Shown here piece after piece: positions 1 to 8,427 of a stretch of DNA of 64,000 nucleotides. The number at the start of each line of letters is the position of its first letter. Positions within the stretch are counted from its first letter, which is position 1. Under the pieces are notes generated by a model. The model saw only the letters and a list, made by a program, of their open reading frames with translations. It had not been told where the DNA came from and searched no databases. Made by a program: the position numbers and the translations under genes. This DNA is from Rhizobium sp. L51/94 (lineage in GTDB: Bacteria; Pseudomonadota; Alphaproteobacteria; Rhizobiales; Rhizobiaceae): positions 620,001 to 684,000 of the forward strand of contig NZ_CP072142.1 of the NCBI RefSeq assembly GCF_019355555.1, in the 5' to 3' direction.

Positions 1-288
1 GAAATTCGTCGTGGGCGCACCCACGCCGGCATTGTTGAACAGCACGTCCAGCCGCCCTGCCTTAGCCTCCAGTTCGGCAAAGAGCGCGTCGACCGACGCC
101 GGGTCGGTGACATCTGTCGGAACGATCAACGGTATGCCCGCCATGGCCAGAGAGGCTGTTTCTTCCAGCGGCTCCGCACGGCGACCGGCGAGCGCAACGA
201 CGTAGCCATCCCCCAGGAGCGCCAGCGCTACCGCTCTTCCGATCCCTGAACCTGCGCCCGTGACAACTGCAACCCGGCCATCCATCAT
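1..288 (-). CDS. SDR-family oxidoreductase, C-terminus beyond window
   Basis: Classical short-chain dehydrogenase/reductase, NAD(P)-dependent; only the first 96 residues lie in the window. The Rossmann nucleotide-binding motif TGxxxGIG is at residues 10-17 and the NNAG motif at 85-88. The catalytic Tyr-x-x-x-Lys lies outside the window, so activity cannot be confirmed. ATG at 286-288 was chosen because the in-frame sequence upstream soon reaches a stop and an AGGATG-like ribosome site precedes it; a second ATG follows immediately. It is probably the last visible gene of the minus-strand operon containing the sugar importer (4463 downwards), about 40 bp after the small barrel protein. Substrate unknown; a sugar acid or polyol is the contextual guess. 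Confidence 0.85.
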   Translation of the reverse strand, partial: MMDGRVAVVTGAGSGIGRAVALALLGDGYVVALAGRRAEPLEETASLAMAGIPLIVPTDVTDPASVDALFAELEAKAGRLDVLFNNAGVGAPTTNF

Positions 289-328
289 GCTTTCATCCTG
301 TAAACGATGCGGTATGTGTCATGTTAGC

Positions 329-667
329 TCAAAGGCCCGCTGGCGCATAATCGTTTGCGGTAAACAGGTGGTGGTGTACCCGGCCTGTGAACATCTTCAG
401 AAGTTCGCCACTGACCTCGCGGCTTTGGTAGCGGACATCCGAGCGAAGTGCGGCATCAACGGCATCCATGTCGGGGTAGCGAACTGCAAGGGCCATTGCA
501 TAGACCGGCGCCCCTTCATCGCGATCGAAGCCATCGAGGACGCGAACTTCCTTGGCGCCCGGGAACTGCGTCCAGAGCGGCACCAGTTTTTCTTTCACGA
601 AGGCACGGAATTCGGCCTCCTTGCCGGCATGGATTTCGCCTTCGAACAAAGCATATCGAACGATCAT
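329..667 (-). CDS. small dimeric alpha/beta-barrel protein, unknown role
   Basis: A 112-residue protein beginning MIVRYALFEG. Length and pattern (N-terminal strand, amphipathic helix with charged residues, a VLDGFDRDE-type second strand, a C-terminal histidine-rich strand GRVHHHLF) suggest the ferredoxin-like dimeric barrel superfamily (EthD / antibiotic biosynthesis monooxygenase / Dabb). I cannot place it in one family. The reading frame stays open further upstream to 877, but that part overlaps the 3' end of the preceding binding-protein gene in another frame; the ATG at 665-667, just after the intergenic hairpin, is the likely start. It is co-directional with the importer genes and probably accompanies the sugar-acid pathway, perhaps as a mutarotase- or lyase-like accessory (inference). 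Confidence 0.7.
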   Translation of the reverse strand: MIVRYALFEGEIHAGKEAEFRAFVKEKLVPLWTQFPGAKEVRVLDGFDRDEGAPVYAMALAVRYPDMDAVDAALRSDVRYQSREVSGELLKMFTGRVHHHLFTANDYAPAGL

Positions 668-720
668 CGACTTTTCCAAATTGGTTGATGTGAGGGCGCG
701 GCTCCGTCTGTGCCCGGAGC

Positions 721-749
721 GCGGGGCGCAGGCATCGGCCGCGCCCCGC
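721..749 (-). terminator. intercistronic hairpin after the binding-protein gene
   Basis: GCGGGGCGC (721-729) pairs perfectly with GCGCCCCGC (741-749) around an 11-nt loop. It lies in the 91-bp gap between the binding-protein stop and the next co-directional gene. There is no T-tract, so it is more likely an attenuator or mRNA 3'-end stabiliser than a full terminator. Comparable hairpins follow two other binding-protein genes in this window. Confidence 0.5.
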
Positions 750-758
750 ATGGCGACG

Positions 759-1856
759 TTATTTGCCCCAGATTGCCTTGTAGTGATCCCGATAGCCGTT
801 GTCGGGATCGAAGCTGTTCTTCGGGCCTCCGTCGAATTCGACATTGGCTGTCGTGACCACATGCAGCGGCGAAACATAGCCGGACCATGCGACCCCGGCG
901 AAGGCGCGGTTTAGTTCGTCGACCAGTTGCCATCCCTGCAGGGTGAGCGGCTCGGCCACCGTGACTGCCTGGTATTGCTTGGCGCGAATGCGCTGGTAGG
1001 CGCTTTCCGAGCCGTCGCCGGCGGCGACATTCACCGGCTTGCCGTCTCCCTCGATGCCGGCCGATGCCAGCGAGGGACCCATGAAGTCGAAATAAAGGTC
1101 ATTGATCGCCAGCGAATGCGTCCACTTCTCCCCGTATTTCTGCAGCAGCGATGTCGTCAGCTGCGGCATGCGTTGCGAGGTTTCGGCGATCGGCGTATCG
1201 ACATATTCGAGCACGGTGCCGCCGAGGCTCTCGATTTCCTTCTTCATCCGGTCGGCCTTGGCGATGGCAATCGCATAGGTGCTGTCCGTGAAGATGACGA
1301 CGCCGGGCTTGCCGCCTGCATCGACGAATGCCCAGTCGGCCGCAGCCTTGGAGACCTCCATGGCGTCGGTGGTGACATTGGCGAACACGCCGACTTCCGG
1401 GACGGGACCGACATTCGATGCCGCATGCCAGGAGACCATCGGAATGCCGGCAGCCTTTGCCTGCTCCATCGCCGGCTTCTGCTCGATAGCGTCGAAACCG
1501 TCGATGATGATGCCATCCGGCTTCAGCGCCATCGCCTGGCCGAAGGCTGCCGTCCGGCCGCCGATCGAGCCGGCGCCGTCGAGCGCGGTCACTTTCCAGC
1601 CGAGCGATCCTGCCGCCTCCTGGACGCCGTTGACGACGCCGAGAATGCCGCCGTTCTTCATGTCGCCGGCAAGGATGACGATCGACTTGCCGGCTGCGCC
1701 CTTGGGCCCGGTGGTCGGGCCATCCCATGCACTCGCCTTGGATGCATATTTGTCGACGACCGCTTTCGCATCGGACATAGGGTCGGCAAGCGCCGGCAGG
1801 CTGGTCATCAGGGCAAGCGCTGCGACCGTCGCCTGCAACATCGTTCTACGCTTCAT
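759..1856 (-). CDS. CUT2-type sugar ABC transporter substrate-binding protein
   Basis: Periplasmic solute-binding protein of the RbsB/peripla_BP_4 type, 365 residues, delivering a sugar-like ligand to the permease encoded upstream. It has a typical signal peptide (positively charged MKRR start, hydrophobic core, cleavage near SLPALA-DP). The mature part shows the two-lobe pattern, including KPDGIIIDGFD (hinge-side strand) and AAGIPMVSWHA, where RbsB has aGIPvv. ATG at 1854-1856 was preferred over the GTG two codons upstream because GGAGGA is then correctly spaced. It is third in the operon ATPase - permease - binding protein. Ligand unknown; the L-idonate genes next door make an aldonate or a related lactone/sugar the best guess. 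Confidence 0.9.
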   Translation of the reverse strand: MKRRTMLQATVAALALMTSLPALADPMSDAKAVVDKYASKASAWDGPTTGPKGAAGKSIVILAGDMKNGGILGVVNGVQEAAGSLGWKVTALDGAGSIGGRTAAFGQAMALKPDGIIIDGFDAIEQKPAMEQAKAAGIPMVSWHAASNVGPVPEVGVFANVTTDAMEVSKAAADWAFVDAGGKPGVVIFTDSTYAIAIAKADRMKKEIESLGGTVLEYVDTPIAETSQRMPQLTTSLLQKYGEKWTHSLAINDLYFDFMGPSLASAGIEGDGKPVNVAAGDGSESAYQRIRAKQYQAVTVAEPLTLQGWQLVDELNRAFAGVAWSGYVSPLHVVTTANVEFDGGPKNSFDPDNGYRDHYKAIWGK

Positions 1857-1907
1857 GTTCACTCCTCCATTTTGGTTTTGATGTACCGGTGTTGATCCCG
1901 GCGTAGT

Positions 1908-2948
1908 CTACTTGGGCGCGGGCGTGATCCTCCTCACGGCGCCGCGCTTGCGCTGGGCGTAACCGGCTATGCCGATGGCAATAAGCAGGGTGACCCCGTT
2001 GAAGAGCGGCTCGATGAAGAAGGAGCCGCCGAATTGCTGGATGCCGGAAATCCCGACCGCCAGGATGATGACGCCGATGAGCGTCCCCCAGACGTTGACG
2101 CGTCCGGGCTTGATCGTCGTCGAGCCGAGGAAGGCGCCGACGAGGGCCGGCAGCAGATATTCGAGCCCGACGCTCGCCTGGCCGATGCGCAGCTTCGAGG
2201 CCAGAAGTACGCCGGTGAGCGCCGCCAACAGTCCCGACGTCACGAAGGCACCGATCACGAACTTGCGCACCGGAATGCCATTGAGGGCTGCGGCCTTCGG
2301 GTTGGCACCGATTGCGTAGAGATATCGCCCGACCGGCAGGTATTCGAGCACGACCCACATGCAGATGGCGATGCCAAGGACGTAAAAGCCAGTGATCGGC
2401 AGGCCGAACAGCATCGTTCCGTTCAGTGCATAAAAGCCGTGCGGCAGGACGCCGACAACCTGGCGGCCGCCGGTGTGCCAAAGCGCCAGCGCGTAGAGGA
2501 CGGTGCCTGTTCCGAGCGTCGCGATAAAGCTGTCGATCTTGGCGACCTCCACCAGCAGTCCGTTCAGGAAGCCCGTGATGGTGCCGAGCGCCAGCACGAT
2601 GAGGACGGCCACTGGCCAGGGAAGGCCGTAGGCGGTCTGCAGACTGATGGCAAGGATGTGCCAGAGCACGATGCCGTAACCGACGGTCAGGTCTATGCGG
2701 CCCGACGCCATCGGGATCATCGCGGCCAGCGACAGCAGCGCGATGATCGCCTTGTCCGACACGATGGAGCGAACGTTGAGAAGTGTCGGGAAAGTCGCCG
2801 GCAGCAGCAGCGAGAACAGCAGGATCAGCACGACGGTCAGGATTACCAGTCCGTAGACGGGGATAAGCCGGCCGATCTTCTGGCTGGTCGACAATCCCGC
2901 CATTTCGCCCTTAGTCGGCTCCAGCGCGGTTGATTCAATGGATTGCAT
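1908..2948 (-). CDS. CUT2-type sugar ABC transporter permease (RbsC-like)
   Basis: Integral inner-membrane permease, 346 residues, with about eight to ten hydrophobic segments. It carries RbsC-family signatures: the GRIDLTVGYG segment (family GGIDLSVG), the FNGLLVE-type re-entrant loop, and IGANPKAAALNGIPV (the loop contacting the ATPase). The start ATG at 2946-2948 follows a good AGGAGG site. It sits 18 bp downstream of the ATPase stop and about 50 bp before the binding protein, so all three are co-transcribed. A single-copy permease in this family normally works as a homodimer. Confidence 0.92.
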   Translation of the reverse strand: MQSIESTALEPTKGEMAGLSTSQKIGRLIPVYGLVILTVVLILLFSLLLPATFPTLLNVRSIVSDKAIIALLSLAAMIPMASGRIDLTVGYGIVLWHILAISLQTAYGLPWPVAVLIVLALGTITGFLNGLLVEVAKIDSFIATLGTGTVLYALALWHTGGRQVVGVLPHGFYALNGTMLFGLPITGFYVLGIAICMWVVLEYLPVGRYLYAIGANPKAAALNGIPVRKFVIGAFVTSGLLAALTGVLLASKLRIGQASVGLEYLLPALVGAFLGSTTIKPGRVNVWGTLIGVIILAVGISGIQQFGGSFFIEPLFNGVTLLIAIGIAGYAQRKRGAVRRITPAPK

Positions 2949-2966
2949 GGCTTTCCTCCTGAATGT

Positions 2967-4463
2967 TCATGCGGCTTCGGACGCGGACGCAGCTGTGATG
3001 ACCGCTTCCGTCGTCAGCGCATTGCCGGCCAGTTCGCTGACGATCCTGCCGCGCGAAAAGACAAGGGCTCTGTGGCAGATGTGGGCGATTTCCTCGAAAT
3101 CGGTGGAAACGACGACGACGGCAAGCCCGGCATCCAGCGCCTGGGTGATAAGGCGGTAGATATCGGCACGGGCGCCGACATCGACACCAGCGGTCGGATC
3201 CTCGGCAACCAGCAACTTACGCCCGGTCGCCAGCCAGCGGGCGACGACGACCTTCTGCTGATTGCCGCCGGATAGAGCTTCGACAGGCAAGTCGGGATCG
3301 TTGGGTCGCAGGCCGACGGAACGACCGATGGCCGAGGCAAGATCGGCTTCGCGTCGGGGGGAGAGAAAGGACCGCAATCCCCGGCCGGATGCACCGGGAT
3401 TGAGGTAGGTGTTTTCGCGCACCGATAACGGCATGGCGACCGATTCCTCCGTCCGGTCGCGGGCGATCAGGCCGATTCCGGATGCCATGGCGCTTCGGGG
3501 GCTCGACAGGTCGGGTGTCTGGTCATGCAGCAGCACGCTGCCGGCAAAACCCTCGCAGCCAAACAGCGCGCGGCCGATCAACTCCTGTCCGGCGCCCCGC
3601 AATCCCACCAGCCCGAGCAATTCGCCCTCACGGATATCGAAAGAGACCGGGCTGGTGCCGGCGCAGGCGAGGTCGCGGACCTTGACGATCGCCTTGCCGG
3701 CGACGGCCGGCTTTTTGGCAAACAGGTCGTGATTGGCGCGGCCGATGATCATCGTTACGAGCTCGTCGGGCGTCGTGTCGGCGACAGCCTTCTGGCCGAC
3801 CATCTTGCCATCTCGAAGGACGGCGACGCGGTCGGCAATGCGGAAAATCTCGTCCAGCCGGTGCGAGACGTAGATCATCCCGACGCCGCGCTCCTTGAGG
3901 GGCCTGATGGCGTCGAACAGCCGCTCGACCTCGTCTGCCGGCAGGCTTGCCGTGGGTTCGTCGAGCACAAGGACGTCGGCTTCGACGGCAAGGGCGCGGG
4001 CAATCGCCACGAGGGACTTCTCCGTCCTGCTGAGGGACGAGACCCGGGTCGTCGGATCGAAGTGGCAGCCCACCAGTTTCAGCGCATCCTCGGCGCGCGC
4101 CTGCGTCCGCTTCCAGTCGATCACGCCGCGACGCATGGAGAACCCTTGCGCCAGGCCCATGTTCTCGCCGACCGTCATCCACTCGATCAAGCCGAGATCC
4201 TGGTGGATGAAGGCGACCGGCTGGCGTTGGTTGGGCCGCGACGGACGGTGATGATAGCTTTCGCCACGAAAGAGGATGTCGCCGGTATCGGGCTTGTAGA
4301 TGCCGGCGAGCGTCTTGATCAGCGTCGACTTGCCGGCGCCGTTTTCGCCCAGCAGGGCCAGGATCTCGCCTTCGCGCAAATCGAAGGAGACGTCACAGAG
4401 CGCTTGGGTTCCGCCAAACGTCTTGGTGATCGTCTGGAACTCCAGTAGTTTTTTCGCTTCCAC
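2967..4463 (-). CDS. CUT2-type sugar ABC transporter ATPase (RbsA-like)
   Basis: Cytoplasmic ATPase with two tandem ABC domains, 498 residues. The first domain has Walker A GENGAGKST and Walker B VLVLDEPT. The second has the usual degenerate P-loop (GLRGAGQE), the signature LSGGNQQKV and the switch region AEDPTAGVDVGA. Translation probably starts at the GTG at 4461-4463, preceded by GGGAGGAG; an in-frame GTG seven codons upstream lacks such a site. It is first gene of the importer operon, with a LacI-type operator about 40 bp upstream, so expression is likely repressed by the LacI protein at 8.4-9.5 kb. Confidence 0.92.
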   Translation of the reverse strand: MEAKKLLEFQTITKTFGGTQALCDVSFDLREGEILALLGENGAGKSTLIKTLAGIYKPDTGDILFRGESYHHRPSRPNQRQPVAFIHQDLGLIEWMTVGENMGLAQGFSMRRGVIDWKRTQARAEDALKLVGCHFDPTTRVSSLSRTEKSLVAIARALAVEADVLVLDEPTASLPADEVERLFDAIRPLKERGVGMIYVSHRLDEIFRIADRVAVLRDGKMVGQKAVADTTPDELVTMIIGRANHDLFAKKPAVAGKAIVKVRDLACAGTSPVSFDIREGELLGLVGLRGAGQELIGRALFGCEGFAGSVLLHDQTPDLSSPRSAMASGIGLIARDRTEESVAMPLSVRENTYLNPGASGRGLRSFLSPRREADLASAIGRSVGLRPNDPDLPVEALSGGNQQKVVVARWLATGRKLLVAEDPTAGVDVGARADIYRLITQALDAGLAVVVVSTDFEEIAHICHRALVFSRGRIVSELAGNALTTEAVITAASASEAA

Positions 4464-4500
4464 CGATGCTCCTCCCAAAGCCACGCGTATGCAGAGTTTT

Positions 4501-4516
4501 ATGTTATCGATAACAT
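4501..4516. promoter_or_regulatory. LacI-type operator upstream of importer operon
   Basis: Perfect 16-bp palindrome ATGTTATCGATAACAT with the central CG typical of LacI-family operators. The same core recurs at 6372-6389 and, with one mismatch in 12 bases, at 9689-9700. It lies between the importer operon start (4463) and the dehydrogenase stop (4575). Confidence 0.75.
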
Positions 4517-4574
4517 CGATAGCCGGTCAAGCGAAAATCCGTTCTCGACGGAAAACGTCCTGCGGCGTGGAAAT

Positions 4575-5471
4575 TTACGGTGCGGCGGAGAAGCCGTCGA
4601 GCAGGCGGATCATCTCTGCGGAGTCGCGGCTGCCGAGACCGGCGGCACACAGCAGCCGGTGAATCTCCACCACAGCGCCCGTCATCGGAAGGGGTGTTTT
4701 CGTCTTCAGTGCGAAGGCCTGCAGCGAATCCAGGTCTTTCAACATATTGTCGATCCGCCCGGTCGGCGAGAAATCCCGCTGGGCAAACTTGCCCATGAAT
4801 TCCTGCAGAATGCGGCTGTCCGCCCTGCCGCCTGCCAACGCCGCAGGGATTGCCGCCGGATCGACTCCGCCGGCTTCGGCGAGCTTCACAGCCTCCGCGA
4901 CGGCCTGGAAAAGCACTGCGCAGAAGAGCTGGTTAATGAGCTTCGTTGTCTGGCCGGCTCCTGATCCGCCCATCAGCGTATAGTTGGCAGCCAGATGCTG
5001 CATGACGACGCGGGCCCGCTCGAAATCGGTCTCGCTGCCGCCCGCCATGATCGTCAGCCGTCCCGATAGCGCGCCCGGCACCCCCCCGGACAGCGGGCAG
5101 TCCACCCAGCCCATGCCTGTCTCATCTCGCAGTCGGGTTGCTATCGAGGTCGTCTCGGCGGGGTCGATGGACGACATGTCGATCACCAGTTTGTCGGCAC
5201 TGGCGGCAGCAGCCACGCCGTCCTCGCCGAACACGACGGACCGCACGATGTCGGCGTGGTTGAGGCTGAGAATGCAGAATGCGCTCGTCTCGACGGCGGC
5301 CCGGACAGACTTTGCGGGAGTTGCGCCCTTGTCTGCGAGGGCCGCGACTTTATCAGGATTGAGATCGAAAGCAGATGTCGCATGGCCCGTCTCGAGCAGG
5401 CGGGTGGCGATCGCCGTTCCCATGATGCCGGCGCCGATCACTGCAACGCTTGCCCTGTCACTATCCATCAT
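4575..5471 (-). CDS. NAD(P)-dependent beta-hydroxyacid dehydrogenase (HIBADH/GarR family)
   Basis: 298 residues, the usual length for the 3-hydroxyisobutyrate / tartronate-semialdehyde reductase / L-threonate dehydrogenase superfamily. N-terminal Rossmann motif VIGAGIMGTAIATRL; substrate-loop motif DCPLSGGVPGAL; catalytic-lysine region GQTTKLINQL. These enzymes oxidise or reduce beta-hydroxyacids in the cytoplasm. Two tandem ATGs follow GGAGGA; the second (5468) is equally plausible. It lies 49 bp downstream of the gluconate 5-dehydrogenase-like gene and is probably co-transcribed. Which sugar-acid intermediate it acts on cannot be read from sequence. It is one of four paralogous families of this type in the window. 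Confidence 0.88.
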   Translation of the reverse strand: MMDSDRASVAVIGAGIMGTAIATRLLETGHATSAFDLNPDKVAALADKGATPAKSVRAAVETSAFCILSLNHADIVRSVVFGEDGVAAAASADKLVIDMSSIDPAETTSIATRLRDETGMGWVDCPLSGGVPGALSGRLTIMAGGSETDFERARVVMQHLAANYTLMGGSGAGQTTKLINQLFCAVLFQAVAEAVKLAEAGGVDPAAIPAALAGGRADSRILQEFMGKFAQRDFSPTGRIDNMLKDLDSLQAFALKTKTPLPMTGAVVEIHRLLCAAGLGSRDSAEMIRLLDGFSAAP

Positions 5472-5520
5472 GTCCTCCTTTGCAATCCAACGTCGTTGCC
5501 TCTACAGGCGATACCTCACC

Positions 5521-6285
5521 TCAAAGGCAAGTGGTGATGCCGCCATCGACATAGAGCGTGTGGCCGTTGACGAAGGAAGAGCTTTTGCCGGACAGGAACA
5601 CGGCAGCGCCGATCAGTTCCTCGACATCGCCCCAGCGTCCGGCCGGCGTGCGCTTTTCGAGCCACGATGTGAACTCCGGATTGTCGACCAGCGCCTGGTT
5701 CAGCGGTGTCTTGAAGTAGCCGGGGGCAATGGCGTTGATCTGCAGGCCGTGCTTTGCCCAGTCGGCGCACATCCCTCTCGTCAGGTTGCGCACGGCGCCC
5801 TTGGTTGCGGTGTAGGGCGCGATACCGGGCCTTGCCAGCTCGCTCTGGACCGAAGCGATGTTGATGATCTTGCCCTCTTTGCGCGCGATCATGCCCTTGG
5901 CGACCGCCTGGCCCACGTAGAAGACGCTGGAAATGTTTGTTGCCAGCAAAAGCTCCCACTTGTCGGCCGGAAACTCTTCCAGTGGCGAGCGAAACTGCAT
6001 CCCGGCGTTGTTGATGAGGATGTCGATGGCGCCGATGCCAGCCTCGATTTCCGCAACGCCCTGATCCGTCGCATCCTTTTTGGTGACGTCGAAGACGGAT
6101 GCATGGGCAACAAAGCCCTTTGCCCTCAGAGTTTCGACGGCGGCAGCCACTGCCGATGAAGTCCGGCCGTTGATCACCACCTCCGCGCCATAGCTCGCGA
6201 GGCCCTCGGCCAGGGCGTATCCGATGCCTTGGCTGGACCCGGTAATCAGCGCGCGCCGGCCGGTCAGATCGAACAGGTTCCTCAT
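5521..6285 (-). CDS. gluconate 5-dehydrogenase-like SDR
   Basis: Classical SDR, 254 residues. TGSSQGIGYALAEGL is the cofactor site, NNAGMQ the structural motif, and YTATKGAVRNL carries the catalytic Tyr and Lys. The run FRSPLEEFPADKWELLL and the tail NGHTLYVDGGIT resemble gluconate 5-dehydrogenase (IdnO/Gno), which interconverts 5-keto-D-gluconate and D-gluconate. ATG at 6283-6285 follows GGAG; the longer open frame to 6363 runs through the operator region and is unlikely to be translated. With the L-idonate 5-dehydrogenase at 7389 it would complete L-idonate to 5-ketogluconate to gluconate. Transcribed divergently from the hydroxyacid dehydrogenase at 6419. Confidence 0.82.
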   Translation of the reverse strand: MRNLFDLTGRRALITGSSQGIGYALAEGLASYGAEVVINGRTSSAVAAAVETLRAKGFVAHASVFDVTKKDATDQGVAEIEAGIGAIDILINNAGMQFRSPLEEFPADKWELLLATNISSVFYVGQAVAKGMIARKEGKIINIASVQSELARPGIAPYTATKGAVRNLTRGMCADWAKHGLQINAIAPGYFKTPLNQALVDNPEFTSWLEKRTPAGRWGDVEELIGAAVFLSGKSSSFVNGHTLYVDGGITTCL

Positions 6286-6371
6286 CTCGTCTCCTTCAAT
6301 TCTTGCGGTCATCTGGAAATGTTTAGCATCGACAGGGCAGAAATCATCCCTTGACATGACCAACCGAACTA

Positions 6372-6389
6372 TATGTTATCGATAACATA
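6372..6389. promoter_or_regulatory. LacI-type operator in divergent promoter
   Basis: Perfect 18-bp palindrome TATGTTATCGATAACATA centred on CG, midway between the divergent starts at 6285 (minus) and 6419 (plus). One bound dimer could repress both directions. Confidence 0.78.
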
Positions 6390-6418
6390 ATCAATCGACA
6401 ATTCACGGGAGACAAGAC

Positions 6419-7360
6419 ATGCCGAAGGCAGATATCCTGATGACCGGCGTGTATCCGGATTGGGACATGACGGCGCTGGAGGAAAATTATGTCGTCCATC
6501 GGCTGTGGGAGGCCGAAGACAGGCAGGCCCTGCTGAAGGCTGTCGGCAAGGACATTCGTGCCATCGCCACCAAGGGCGAGCTTGGCGCCTCCGCCGAACT
6601 CATGGCGGCGTTGCCGAACCTCGAGATCGTGTCGTGCTACGGCGTCGGCACCGACGCCATCGATCTTTCCTATGCCCGCGACCGCGGCATTCGCGTCACC
6701 AATACGCCCGATGTTCTCACCGATGACGTCGCCGATATTGCCATTGGATTGCTGCTGGCCGCAGCCAGGCGCATCGCGCAAGCAGATGTGTTCGTGCGCG
6801 CCGGAGACTGGCGCAACGGCGCGATGCCTTTGGTGACGCGGGTGTCGGGCAAGAAGCTCGGTCTCGTCGGCATGGGGCGCATCGGCCAGGCCATCGCCCG
6901 GCGCGGCGCGGCCTTCGGCTGCGATATCGCATACTTTTCCCGTAACCAGCGCCCGGACGTTGCCTTCGCGTTCGAACCGGACCTGATCGCGCTGGCGAAA
7001 TGGGCCGATTTCCTGGTGGTCATCGTTCCCGGTGGGGAGGCTACCCGAAATCTGGTCGATGGCGCGGTGCTGGCAGCCCTCGGAGCTCAAGGGATACTTG
7101 TTAATGTCTCAAGGGGTTCCACCGTCGATGAGGCGGCCTTGATTGCTGCCTTGCAGGAAAAAACCATCCAGGCCGCGGGCCTCGATGTGTTCTGGAACGA
7201 GCCCAACATCGACGCGCGTTTCATGACGCTCGACAATATCGTCCTGCATCCGCATCATGGGTCCGGGACGGTGGAAACGCGGCAGGCGATGGGCCAACTC
7301 GTTCGCGACAATCTCGCGGCGCATTTCTCCGGCGCAACACTGCTCACCCCGGTTGTTTGA
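6419..7360 (+). CDS. D-isomer-specific 2-hydroxyacid dehydrogenase (GhrB-like)
   Basis: 313 residues. The NAD(P)-binding motif GLVGMGRIGQAIARR is central. Catalytic Arg is in VNVSRGSTVDE, the Glu in the ENP-like segment WNEPNIDA, and the His in LHPHHGSGT, the normal order for glyoxylate/hydroxypyruvate reductases and 2-ketoaldonate reductases. It probably reduces a 2-keto acid made in sugar-acid breakdown. It starts 30 bp downstream of the LacI-type palindrome and is followed after 28 bp by the L-idonate dehydrogenase, so the two form one operon. Exact substrate is not determinable; 2-ketogluconate-type acids fit the context. Confidence 0.88.
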   Translation: MPKADILMTGVYPDWDMTALEENYVVHRLWEAEDRQALLKAVGKDIRAIATKGELGASAELMAALPNLEIVSCYGVGTDAIDLSYARDRGIRVTNTPDVLTDDVADIAIGLLLAAARRIAQADVFVRAGDWRNGAMPLVTRVSGKKLGLVGMGRIGQAIARRGAAFGCDIAYFSRNQRPDVAFAFEPDLIALAKWADFLVVIVPGGEATRNLVDGAVLAALGAQGILVNVSRGSTVDEAALIAALQEKTIQAAGLDVFWNEPNIDARFMTLDNIVLHPHHGSGTVETRQAMGQLVRDNLAAHFSGATLLTPVV

Positions 7361-7388
7361 GGCCTACTCCATTGTTTGAGGTAAGACG

Positions 7389-8420
7389 ATGAAAGCACTT
7401 GTCATTCACGCCGCCAAGGATCTTCGGATCGAGGAAGTACAGGCGGGATTGCCGGGGCCGGGACAGGTGGGCATTGCCATTCAGGCCGGCGGCATCTGTG
7501 GTTCCGACCTGCACTATTACAATCACGGTGGCTTCGGCACCGTGCGGCTGCGCGAACCGATGATCCTCGGGCATGAGATTGCCGGCACCATCAACGCCAT
7601 CGGCGAAGGAGTGACTGGCCTCTCTGTCGGCGACCGCGTCGCCGTTTCGCCCAGCAGACCTTGCAATCATTGCCGGTATTGCCTCAAGGGGCAGCAGAAC
7701 CAATGCCTCAACATGCAGTTCTACGGCAGCGCGATGCCGATGCCGCATATCCAGGGCGGCTTTCGCCAGCAACTGGTGGCGGAAGGCTGGCAGTGCCACA
7801 AGGTCAAGGACGACGTTTCCATTGAGGAAGCGGCCTTCGCCGAACCGTTCGCGGTCGTCCTGCATGCGGTCAACCGCGCAGGCTCGCTGCTCGGCAAGCG
7901 GGTGCTGGTGACCGGCTGCGGACCGATCGGCGCGCTCGCAATCATTGCGGCACGGGCACACGGCGCCCGCGAAATCGTCGTCACCGATGTCGTCGACAAT
8001 GTTCTCAATCTGGCGCGGACCATCGGTGCTGACCGGACGATCAATGTCGCTTCCAACCCGCAAGATCTGTCCGCCTATGGTGCCGACAAGGGTTATTTCG
8101 ATGTGATGTTCGAAGCGTCCGGCAATGAACGGGCGGTCAGGGCGGGGCTGGAGGCGTTGGCGCCGCGCGCCGTGCTGGTTCAGCTCGGCCTCGGCGGCGA
8201 CATCTCGCTGCCACAGAACATGATCGTCGCCAAGGAAATCGAGATACGCGGGACCTTCCGGTTCCACGAGGAGTTCGCTCTGGCGGTCGATCTGATCAAC
8301 AGCGGGCGCGTCGATCTGAAGCCGCTGCTGACGGCGGTTTTCCCGATCGAGGATGCGGTGGCAGCCTTCGAGGCGGCGAACGATCGAAGCAAGGCCATGA
8401 AGGTGCAGATCGCCTTCTAG
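7389..8420 (+). CDS. idnD: L-idonate 5-dehydrogenase
   Basis: Zinc-dependent medium-chain alcohol dehydrogenase, 343 residues, catalysing L-idonate + NAD(P)+ to 5-keto-D-gluconate. Catalytic zinc ligands are visible as Cys37 (GGICGSD) and the His62-Glu63 pair (ILGHEIAG). The structural zinc lobe has Cys92, 95, 98 and 106. The nucleotide motif is TGCGPIGALA. The ICGSDLHYYNHGG stretch and the CLKGQQNQC lobe match the idonate-dehydrogenase branch of the family better than sorbitol or threonine dehydrogenases. It is second in the 6419 operon and ends 7 bp before the convergent LacI gene. The gluconate 5-dehydrogenase-like SDR nearby supports the assignment; a xylitol/sorbitol-type substrate remains possible. 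Confidence 0.82.
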   Translation: MKALVIHAAKDLRIEEVQAGLPGPGQVGIAIQAGGICGSDLHYYNHGGFGTVRLREPMILGHEIAGTINAIGEGVTGLSVGDRVAVSPSRPCNHCRYCLKGQQNQCLNMQFYGSAMPMPHIQGGFRQQLVAEGWQCHKVKDDVSIEEAAFAEPFAVVLHAVNRAGSLLGKRVLVTGCGPIGALAIIAARAHGAREIVVTDVVDNVLNLARTIGADRTINVASNPQDLSAYGADKGYFDVMFEASGNERAVRAGLEALAPRAVLVQLGLGGDISLPQNMIVAKEIEIRGTFRFHEEFALAVDLINSGRVDLKPLLTAVFPIEDAVAAFEAANDRSKAMKVQIAF

Positions 8421-8427
8421 ATTTGCC

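Noticed and set aside
927..1895. 322-aa open frame on the plus strand opposite the binding-protein gene
   Set aside because: Arginine- and glycine-rich antisense frame with no family resemblance; the minus-strand frame has a signal peptide and binding-protein motifs. Similar long antisense frames at 3525-4448, 7344-8621, 21852-23240, 31071-32690 and 32489-34066 were rejected for the same reason.
6286..6363. N-terminal extension of the gluconate 5-dehydrogenase-like SDR
   Set aside because: It runs towards the divergent promoter and has no ribosome site; the ATG at 6285 has GGAG and gives the normal family length.
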